10,599 bases of DNA from Candidatus Terrybacteria bacterium RIFCSPLOWO2_01_FULL_58_14 (GTDB lineage Bacteria; Patescibacteriota; Minisyncoccia; Terrybacterales; 2-01-FULL-58-14), in assembly GCA_001824745.1 (NCBI GenBank), contig MHSZ01000033.1:3558-14156 (forward strand), written 5' to 3'. How positions within the stretch are numbered: the first letter of the stretch is position 1; each line of letters begins with the position of its first letter. The notes beneath the pieces were generated by a model that was given only the letters and a program-made list of their open reading frames with translations, searched no databases and was not told where the DNA came from. The translations under genes were made by a program, and so were the position numbers. Shown here piece by piece: positions 1 through 5,787 of the stretch.

Positions 1-1165
1 CAAGCGGTATCGGGAGGTTCTCGGCGAAGTCGAAACGTTCCGCCGGCAGGCGAAGGAGTTTTCCCGAAGCGGAGGGACGGACTCGGGAACCCGGGAGGAG
101 GCCAGAAAGGTGCGTGAGCGCCTTAAGGGACTTGAGGCAGAAGAACGAAAACTCCGCGAGGAGCTGGATGGGTTACTGGATGCTCTGCCGAACCTTCCGC
201 TGCCCGAAGTGCCGGATGGGCGGGATGAAAGCGACAATGTGGTGGTGCGGGAAGGACGGAAGCCGGCCAAGAAGAGTTTCGTTTCCCAAGATCACCTTGC
301 CCTAGGTGAGGCGCACGGCCTCGTGGATGTGGAACGTGCGGCGCGCGTGGCGGGCACGCGGTTCGCATATTTGAAGCGCGAAGGGGCGATGCTCGAGTTC
401 GCACTCATCCGATACGCTTTCGACATTCTCTCATCAGAGGGCTTCATCCCGGTAGTTCCCCCCGCGATGGTTCGTCCCGAGGTATTCCGCGGAATGGGAC
501 GACTCGCTGCAGATCAGCGCGAGGAGCGGTATCATCTCGAACGCGACAACCTTTATCTTATTGGTTCGGCGGAGCATACGCTCGGACCGATGCATATGGA
601 TGAAGTGCTGGAGGCAGCAGTTCTTCCGCTCCGCTACGTCGGTTTTTCTCCTTCCTTTCGGCGCGAGGCCGGCTCTTATGGAAAAGACACGCGGGGGATC
701 ATTCGCGTGCACCAGTTCGATAAGGCGGAGATGTTCGTCTTTGCGTCCCCGGAAGCGTCGGGAGATGAACTCGAGCGGTTGGTGGCGCTTCAGGAGCGGA
801 TCGTTTCGGGGCTTAAGCTACCGTATCGCGTCGTTGCCATCTCGGCGGGCGATATGGGCTGGACCGACGCGAAACAGTATGACATTGAGGTTTGGTTTCC
901 TTCTGAGGAAAGATTTCGTGAAACGCATTCAGCGTCGAACACGACGGATTTTCAGGCGCGAGGAGTGAACGTACGTTTTCGCCGTGACGCGGGCGCCAAG
1001 CCCGAGTATCTGCATATGCTCAACGCGACCGCTGTCGCGATTGGGCGCACAATCGCAGCACTTCTCGAGAACCACCAGCAAGAAGATGGCACGATCCAGA
1101 TTCCTGAAGCGTTACGTTCCTATTGCGGTTTCGATCGCATTCCGAATCCAGATTCCAAATTCTAA
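1..1165 (+). CDS. serS: Seryl-tRNA synthetase, 5'-truncated by the window edge
   Basis: Class II aminoacyl-tRNA synthetase that charges tRNA-Ser in the cytoplasm. The frame is open from base 2, so the gene starts upstream; the GTG at 110 lies inside the N-terminal coiled-coil arm and is not the start. About 387 residues are present against roughly 430 for the E. coli enzyme, so some 30-45 residues are missing. Visible landmarks in order are the charged helical arm ending in ALPNLP and EVPDGRDESDN (about 180-240), motif 1 around PVVPPAMV, and motif 2 FRREAGSYGKDTRG with RVHQFDKAEMF (from 656). These are followed by DIEVW and SNTTDFQAR, then motif 3 LNATAVAIGRT with ENHQQEDG (from 1019). The serine-contacting T-x-E loop reads S-A-E (566-574). 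The last residues, PNPDSKF, are encoded by a short heptamer repeat. The stop is TAA, 11 nt before efp. Identification is certain; the substrate-loop variant is noted separately. Confidence 0.97.
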   Translation, partial: KRYREVLGEVETFRRQAKEFSRSGGTDSGTREEARKVRERLKGLEAEERKLREELDGLLDALPNLPLPEVPDGRDESDNVVVREGRKPAKKSFVSQDHLALGEAHGLVDVERAARVAGTRFAYLKREGAMLEFALIRYAFDILSSEGFIPVVPPAMVRPEVFRGMGRLAADQREERYHLERDNLYLIGSAEHTLGPMHMDEVLEAAVLPLRYVGFSPSFRREAGSYGKDTRGIIRVHQFDKAEMFVFASPEASGDELERLVALQERIVSGLKLPYRVVAISAGDMGWTDAKQYDIEVWFPSEERFRETHSASNTTDFQARGVNVRFRRDAGAKPEYLHMLNATAVAIGRTIAALLENHQQEDGTIQIPEALRSYCGFDRIPNPDSKF

Positions 1166-1172
1166 ATTCCGC
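1139..1172. repeat. Degenerate ATTCYRA heptamer array across the serS/efp junction
   Basis: Five consecutive units read ATTCCGA (1139), ATCCAG (1146, one base short), ATTCCAA (1152), ATTCTAA (1159) and ATTCCGC (1166). The array is AT-rich in an otherwise GC-rich region. It encodes the non-conserved serS tail, supplies its TAA stop (1163-1165) and forms the leader just before the efp start. I recall similar AATTC-rich tracts as common low-complexity repeats in uncultured bacteria, but cannot verify that here. Confidence 0.6.
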
Positions 1173-1176
1173 TTTT

Positions 1177-1743
1177 GTGCTTTCTCTCAGCGAACTCAAA
1201 CCAGGAGTCGTTTTCGCGATGGACGGCGACCCTTGGCAGGTGCTTGAGGCGCAGTTTGTGAAGATGGCGCAACGGACCGGCCATGTTGAGGCAAAGATTC
1301 GAAATCTGCGGATCGGCAACGTACTCACGCGATCTTTCAAGCAGGCCGACCGGCTCCAAGAAGCCGAGGTCAAGCGCGTGCGATCACAGTTCGTCTTCGG
1401 ACATCGAGGCCGATACGTATTCTCGGAAGCCAACAATCCGGCGCGACGCTTCGAGTTTTCAGAAGAGCGTATCGGCGAGGAGCGTTTTTATCTCGTGCCG
1501 AAACTTGAGCTCACGGCATTCGAGTTCTCCGGAGAAATTCTCGCAATCGAACTTCCACCAAAAGTCGATCTTCGGGTGACCGAAGCACCGCCTTGGGTGA
1601 AGGGTGATACGGCATCGGGAGGCACGAAAACCGTACTTTGCGAAACCGGCCTGAAGGTGCAGACGCCGCCGTTCATTGAGGCGGGGGCGGTGATTCGGGT
1701 CAACACCCGCACGGGAGCGTACGTTGAGCGCGTCGAGAAATAG
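1177..1743 (+). CDS. efp: Translation elongation factor P
   Basis: EF-P binds the ribosome between the P and E sites and relieves stalling on consecutive prolines. I chose GTG 1177 (188 residues) over the upstream TTG 1123. The resulting N-terminus MLSLSELKPGVVFAMDGDPW fits the first beta strands of the family, and the length matches the usual 185-190. Domain I runs to about residue 65. Its loop reads FVKMAQRTGHVEAKIRNL (residues 27-44), where E. coli has the PGKG tip carrying the modified lysine. Here that position is Gln32, followed by Arg33. Domain III carries the signature KGDTASGGTK and the ending VIRVNTRTGAYVERV. There is no Shine-Dalgarno sequence; the start lies 11 nt after the serS stop, so translation probably depends on coupling or an unstructured AT-rich leader. 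Identification is certain; the modification chemistry cannot be inferred. Confidence 0.95.
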   Translation: MLSLSELKPGVVFAMDGDPWQVLEAQFVKMAQRTGHVEAKIRNLRIGNVLTRSFKQADRLQEAEVKRVRSQFVFGHRGRYVFSEANNPARRFEFSEERIGEERFYLVPKLELTAFEFSGEILAIELPPKVDLRVTEAPPWVKGDTASGGTKTVLCETGLKVQTPPFIEAGAVIRVNTRTGAYVERVEK

Positions 1744-1756
1744 AGATCGTCCTATT

Positions 1757-2887
1757 ATGGTTCATCGTACATGGATTGAGCTCGATCGAGATGCCTTGAT
1801 CACAAACTCCCGAGAACTTCGCAAACTTCTTGGGCCGCAGGTGCTGATGTTGGCCGTGGTGAAGGCCAATGCTTACGGTCATGGGTTAGTGCCGGTTGGT
1901 CGAATGCTCGAAGCAGAGGTGGATTGGTTCGGGGTCGATTCTGTCGACGAGGGGATGGCCCTTCGTGACGCCAAAGTCCGAAAACCGGTGCTCGTGCTTG
2001 GCTTCACCCCGTATGAGCGTTCGGCGGAGGTGATCCGATACGATCTCCGGCAGGTCGTATACGATCTAGAAGCGATCGGTGCGCTTGATGACGCCTCTCA
2101 TCGTCTTGGAATGCGCGCGCTGGTGCATATGAAAATCGAAACCGGCATGGCCCGTCAAGGCATTCCGGCCGAAGAACTCGCGCGATTCCTTTCCGTACTT
2201 CCGAGATTCTCTGGCGTTTCGGTTGAGGGGGCGACGACGCATCTCGCGAATGTCGATGACGAAGATCCCACCTTTACAGAATTGCAGCTCACGCGTTTCC
2301 ACGCGGCCCTTGAGGTGTTCCGAAAGTTCGAGATGCCTCCGAAGATTCGGCACGCATCGGCTTCTGCCGCGGCGATGATTGCGCCGGATGCCCACTTCGA
2401 TCTCGTCCGTTTCGGCATCGCGCTCTATGGGCTCTGGCCCGCAGCACATATTCCCGGCATCTTGGCGCTTTCGGGAAAAGTGCTGCAGCTCAGGCCGGTG
2501 CTTGCCTGGCGTACGCGAATCGCACAGGTAAAAGAAATCCCCCAAGGGTCGCCGGTCGGCTATGGCCTTACCGAACGAGTGAATCGTGATGCGCGGATTG
2601 CGGTATTGCCCGTAGGGTATGCGGACGGTTATGACCGGCGCCTCTCATCACGAGGCCAGGTGATGATCGCGGGCAAGCGCGCGAAGGTACTGGGCGTGGT
2701 CATGATGAACATCATCGTAGTAGATGTGACGGATATTCCCGAGGCCAAACCCGGAATTATCGCAACGCTCCTCGGCCGAGAAGGGAATGATGAAATTTCC
2801 GCCTTCGATATGGCGGAACAGATCGGCACGATCCATTACGAAGTGCTCGCGCGGCTGAATCCGCTCTTGCCGCGTGTTGCAGTATAA
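1757..2887 (+). CDS. alr: Alanine racemase (PLP-dependent)
   Basis: Interconverts L- and D-alanine, supplying D-Ala for peptidoglycan stem peptides. The start is ATG 1757 (MVHRTWIELDRDAL), 13 nt after efp, giving 376 residues, a normal family length. TTG 1724 would overlap efp and adds no conserved sequence. The PLP lysine is Lys36 in AVVKANAYGHG. The TIM barrel continues through HMKIETGMARQG, EGATTHLAN and RFGIALYG. The catalytic tyrosine of the C-terminal domain is Tyr269 in VGYGLTE, followed by PVGYADGYDRR. Tyr361 in TIHYE corresponds to the active-site tyrosine of the Bacillus enzyme. The usual G-R-x-x-M-D strand reads G313-V-V-M-M-N318, so the arginine and aspartate are replaced while the substrate-contacting methionine stays. 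The essential residues are present, so the enzyme should be active. It sits beside an ftsQ-like gene, consistent with a cell-wall role. Confidence 0.95.
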   Translation: MVHRTWIELDRDALITNSRELRKLLGPQVLMLAVVKANAYGHGLVPVGRMLEAEVDWFGVDSVDEGMALRDAKVRKPVLVLGFTPYERSAEVIRYDLRQVVYDLEAIGALDDASHRLGMRALVHMKIETGMARQGIPAEELARFLSVLPRFSGVSVEGATTHLANVDDEDPTFTELQLTRFHAALEVFRKFEMPPKIRHASASAAAMIAPDAHFDLVRFGIALYGLWPAAHIPGILALSGKVLQLRPVLAWRTRIAQVKEIPQGSPVGYGLTERVNRDARIAVLPVGYADGYDRRLSSRGQVMIAGKRAKVLGVVMMNIIVVDVTDIPEAKPGIIATLLGREGNDEISAFDMAEQIGTIHYEVLARLNPLLPRVAV

Positions 2888-2888
2888 T
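2883..2888 (+). promoter_or_regulatory. Perfect -10 box (TATAAT) before the ftsQ-like gene
   Basis: TATAAT overlaps the alr stop codon TAA (2885-2887). With normal spacing, transcription would begin near 2895, only about 8 nt before the ATG at 2903, giving a nearly leaderless mRNA. I see no convincing -35 hexamer 16-18 nt upstream. Chance occurrence is possible because GTATAA is partly fixed by the alr C-terminus. Confidence 0.4.
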
Positions 2889-2902
2889 GCGTTGCTATAG
2901 CT

Positions 2903-3730
2903 ATGATTTCCCGGCGCCGGCGACCCTCTTTCAGCACAACTCCCCGGTTCCGGAACGCGGGGTTCTTGTTGCTAGGCATTCTCCTCATTACGGCGGCTTT
3001 CATTGCAGGGGTGTGGGGTACCGGCGTTGCCGTAGTACGGGGCGTGGAAGTCGAAGGAAATGAAATAGTAGCGGAGGAAGATATCGTCGCGGCGGCGCGC
3101 GAAGCGATCGCAGCACCTTTGGTGGGGCCGCTACCAGGCAATCTGCTTTTCCTTCCAAGAGGAAGGATCGTGCAGCGTCTCTCCGAGACATTTCCGCGGT
3201 TCGCCGAAGTGCGAGTTGGGTGGGATTTTCTTCACCGCACGGTGCGCGTGAATGTTCGCGAGCGCGTATCCGAGGGGATTTACTGTACAGCGAAGGGCCT
3301 TGTCGATGACCAGACGGTTTTGGCACCCGCCTCGGACGCGTGTTTTCTCATCGACCGCGATGGCGTGATTTTCGCTGAAGCTCCCGAAAGCGAAGGGTCG
3401 CTCATTTTTTCGCTTACGGACAGCGGAAGCGGGGATCGGGCGTTGGGCGAACGCGTGTTAGCACCCGAGACCCTTGTGGCGGCGCGAGAGCTTTGGGAAG
3501 GGTTCCGTGTCGAAGTCCGCTTGGGCGTTCGGCGGATTGTCCTGCAAGAAGGAAACGTCGCGTTTGCAGAAACCTTCAATGGGTGGAGCGCGATTTTCGA
3601 TCTCGCGGGTGACCGCAAGGCACAGCTTATTGCGCTTCGAGAGCTTTTGGCGCGAGAGCTTCCGCCGGAGAAACGCAGCGGTCTTTCGTATATTGATCTT
3701 CGCGTTCCAGGGAGGATCTATTATCAATAG
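2903..3730 (+). CDS. ftsQ: FtsQ/DivIB-like cell-division protein (POTRA domain)
   Basis: Probable divisome component, a bitopic membrane protein that in other bacteria links FtsL/FtsB to the septal synthase. Of 275 residues, 1-18 form a basic cytoplasmic tail (RRRR at 4-7) and about 19-40 a single transmembrane helix. Residues 46-118 fit a POTRA domain, opening with VRGVEVEGNEIV and ending with VRVNVRERV. The beta domain has FLIDRDGVIFAEAP (148-161) and closes with YIDLRVPGRIYY (263-274), the pattern that marks FtsQ C-termini. Cys128 and Cys147 flank a short loop just before the FLID strand and may form an extracytoplasmic disulfide. The start is ATG 2903, 15 nt after alr, without a Shine-Dalgarno. 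No ftsA or ftsZ follows; the next gene is convergent, so the gene is detached from the classical division cluster. Similarity is judged from pattern, not alignment. Confidence 0.72.
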   Translation: MISRRRRPSFSTTPRFRNAGFLLLGILLITAAFIAGVWGTGVAVVRGVEVEGNEIVAEEDIVAAAREAIAAPLVGPLPGNLLFLPRGRIVQRLSETFPRFAEVRVGWDFLHRTVRVNVRERVSEGIYCTAKGLVDDQTVLAPASDACFLIDRDGVIFAEAPESEGSLIFSLTDSGSGDRALGERVLAPETLVAARELWEGFRVEVRLGVRRIVLQEGNVAFAETFNGWSAIFDLAGDRKAQLIALRELLARELPPEKRSGLSYIDLRVPGRIYYQ

Positions 3731-3747
3731 CGCTGGCATGTAATGAA

Positions 3748-3773
3748 ATGCGTCCCGCCAAAGCGGGGCGCAT
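3748..3773. terminator. GC-rich hairpin between convergent genes
   Basis: ATGCGTCCCGC (3748-3758) pairs with GCGGGGCGCAT (3763-3773) as an 11-bp stem with one T-G pair and a 4-nt loop CAAA. It lies 17 nt after the ftsQ-like stop and about 26 nt beyond the stop of the opposing glycosyltransferase gene. Neither side has a clean T-tract. On the minus strand the stem is followed by a T-rich TTTCATTACAT, so termination of the leftward operon is somewhat better supported. Confidence 0.55.
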
Positions 3774-3799
3774 ATGCATCGGGGAGGGGCGGTGCGCTT

Positions 3800-5785
3800 T
3801 TATGGCAGGCGATAAACGAAGATCGAATGGCCGATCACCGCCTCCGGCGTGGTGCTGGAGAGGAAGCAGTAACCGATGGTGGATTGCTGGAATCCGGCGG
3901 CAGGTTTGGCACAGGATTGCTGCCGATATGTTGCAGAAACCGCAAACCACCCCGACGGCCTTCCTTTGTCGGCAGACCAAGGCACCACTTCGGCATTTTT
4001 GATGTAGTATTCCGGCGGCGTCCAGCCGAAATAGTCCACGGCAATGTGGGTGATACCGCGCGTTTCTACGAACTGCGAGAGTCGTTTGAGGTCTTGGCCC
4101 CAGTCGAGGTTCGAGTCCACCACCCAGCGAACGCCGCCCGGAGGCCCACCCGCGATTTCGTTGAAGGATGCAAGATATGATGGCCAACCAAGAAACGCCG
4201 CCCCGGCGACCCAAAGAACGAGGAGGCCGACGAGGGCTGCTCGCAACGAGGCGCCGGTGATAATGGCGAGGATTGAGTGCAGGGCAGCGCCGACCGACGT
4301 GGCGGGAGGAGGTTCGACAATCAAGAAACTCTTCGCTCCTCGGCCGATGAGGATAGCGACGAAGGGAAGTACGGGCAGGAGATGCCGGACGCCGATGTTG
4401 AGGTTGGAGGTGAGCGAGGTGTACCAGTAGAGCGCAATGAAGAGCATCATTGCCAGTTCCGGGAAGTGTTCTTGCTTCCACCGGGCCGCGTGCGTAATCC
4501 ACGTGCCGGCGCGGTGATGCAGGAAGCCGATTGCGACACGTAACGTTGCCATGAAACCAATGAATATCGCAAGGAGCGTGAGGAGATGGAAGGCGATCGG
4601 GAGTTTGACGAGATAGACGATAGGGAAGTACAGCGGCCAGCCGGAGGCCGAGACCTCGCCTAAGAAAAAAGTGGTGTTGCCGCCCGTCGCGCGTTGATAG
4701 ACCATTGCAAGGCCGTAAAAATACTGCGCGAGAGGCCGGAGGAGGTCGATACCCGCCATTGTAGCGATTGCGTCTGCGGCAGCACGATTAGGGAACGAGG
4801 AGAGAACAAAGGCGATGTCCTGGATTTGCCGATCTTGCGGATATTCGATTACGTGAAAGACATAGACGAGGTAGATGACCGCAAGGCCGATAAATCCGAT
4901 GAGCATTGTCCCGCCGATGAACAGAACTCCGCTCTCCAGCGCACTTCGAAAAGACGGGGTCGTCTGTCCCACCGGAGTTCCCGGCGCGTCTCTCGAAATG
5001 CCGCCCAGTACTTCCCCTTGATTATTGTCCCCAATGCCTACCCCAGGCATTTCTCGAGCCGCGCCATTCGCTCTGTCAGCATCGTTTTTCCTTCCCGCGC
5101 TATACCCAGCGAACACTGCGAGGAGCCACCACGCGATTGCGAGAACGCCAAAGTAGGGGATGAGGAGGACGACGGAAAACTTGGTCAACTGCGCGAGTCC
5201 GAATGCGATTCCCGCAATGAGAAGGTGTTTGCGCGTGGGTTCTCGGAGGAAGCGAATGAAAAAATATGTCGCGATGAGTATGCCTGCAGCGGCAGGCACG
5301 TCAGTCGTGACGTAGTGGCCATGGGCGAGTACGACCGGTGAGAATGAGAATGCGGCAAGCGCGATGAATCCTGCCGTAGCGCCCGCGCGCTCCTTGGCCC
5401 AGAGGAACACAAACCACCCCGCAAGCATCATGATGAGGAGCGGCGCGATGCGGGAGAGGCGAAGGATAAGATCGGCATCGTTCCCGGACTGGAAGAGAAA
5501 CGCTCTGCCGAAATCCCACTGTCCGTTCACATCGTCGGTCCATGAGGAGTGGTCGGTCGGGACGGCAAGCTTCGGGATGAGAAGCAGCGGAAGTGCTGCG
5601 AGGTCTTTCACGAGCGGCGGATGTTCGGGATTGATCCGCATATCCCGTTGCGTGAGATAAGAAATCCCCGCGCCGATGTGGGGATCTTCGTCGACAATCG
5701 CGGCATCGTCCCAGCCGGCGCTGTAGGCGAGGGCTCCGGAAAGCACGATGATCGCAAGCGCAACTTTTGCGGAAGTATTACGCAT
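3800..5785 (-). CDS. Multi-spanning GT-C glycosyltransferase (PMT/ArnT-like), with a palindromic-element insertion
   Basis: A 661-residue integral membrane protein of the GT39/GT83 type. Such enzymes transfer a sugar from a polyprenyl-phosphate donor to a lipid or protein acceptor on the outer face of the membrane. A signal-anchor helix (7-24) is followed by the acidic motif VDEDPH (31-36), expected to hold the catalytic aspartate or glutamate in the first external loop. INPEHPPLVKDLAALP (51-66) is a strong family landmark. Further membrane helices lie near 112-130, 138-158, 164-184, 196-230, 287-315, 385-430, 450-485 and 505-535. Later landmarks are GVRHLLPVLPF (465-475) and SNLDWGQDLKR (558-568). 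Residues about 241-268, in the loop between two helices, are encoded by a palindromic repeat also found intergenically in this window. The ATG lies 2 nt beyond the stop of the neighbouring glycosyltransferase, so the two are probably co-transcribed. Donor and acceptor are unknown. Confidence 0.85.
   Translation of the reverse strand: MRNTSAKVALAIIVLSGALAYSAGWDDAAIVDEDPHIGAGISYLTQRDMRINPEHPPLVKDLAALPLLLIPKLAVPTDHSSWTDDVNGQWDFGRAFLFQSGNDADLILRLSRIAPLLIMMLAGWFVFLWAKERAGATAGFIALAAFSFSPVVLAHGHYVTTDVPAAAGILIATYFFIRFLREPTRKHLLIAGIAFGLAQLTKFSVVLLIPYFGVLAIAWWLLAVFAGYSAGRKNDADRANGAAREMPGVGIGDNNQGEVLGGISRDAPGTPVGQTTPSFRSALESGVLFIGGTMLIGFIGLAVIYLVYVFHVIEYPQDRQIQDIAFVLSSFPNRAAADAIATMAGIDLLRPLAQYFYGLAMVYQRATGGNTTFFLGEVSASGWPLYFPIVYLVKLPIAFHLLTLLAIFIGFMATLRVAIGFLHHRAGTWITHAARWKQEHFPELAMMLFIALYWYTSLTSNLNIGVRHLLPVLPFVAILIGRGAKSFLIVEPPPATSVGAALHSILAIITGASLRAALVGLLVLWVAGAAFLGWPSYLASFNEIAGGPPGGVRWVVDSNLDWGQDLKRLSQFVETRGITHIAVDYFGWTPPEYYIKNAEVVPWSADKGRPSGWFAVSATYRQQSCAKPAAGFQQSTIGYCFLSSTTPEAVIGHSIFVYRLP
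4983..5065. repeat. Palindromic element, copy A, in frame inside the glycosyltransferase gene
   Basis: Core 4995-5053 (59 nt) is bounded by GAAATGCC (4995-5002) and its exact inverted copy GGCATTTC (5046-5053). Outside these, after a TC/TC mismatch, an outer stem pairs CTC (4990-4992) with GAG (5056-5058) and GGCGCG (4983-4988) with CGCGCC (5060-5065), giving 9 of 10 pairs. A further AATGCC at 5033-5038 can pair with the same right arm across a 7-nt loop. On the minus strand it encodes about residues 241-268 of the glycosyltransferase, including EMPGVGIGDNN and GEVLGGIS. The core is 48/59 identical to copy B and the same length. Confidence 0.85.
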
Positions 5786-5787
5786 AC

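Noticed and set aside
110..1165. GTG 110 as the serS start
   Set aside because: Bases 2-109 continue the same frame with coiled-coil arm sequence typical of SerRS, so the gene starts outside the window.
1123..1176. TTG 1123 as an upstream efp start
   Set aside because: It would overlap serS, and the added residues come from the heptamer repeat; the GTG at 1177 gives the family-typical N-terminus.
1724..1756. TTG 1724 as the alr start
   Set aside because: It overlaps the end of efp; ATG 1757 begins exactly at the conserved HRTWIELD segment.
3743..4180. Plus-strand open frame beginning at the hairpin
   Set aside because: It starts 5' of the terminator stem and runs antisense through the glycosyltransferase C-terminus; composition is Arg/Gly-rich shadow sequence.
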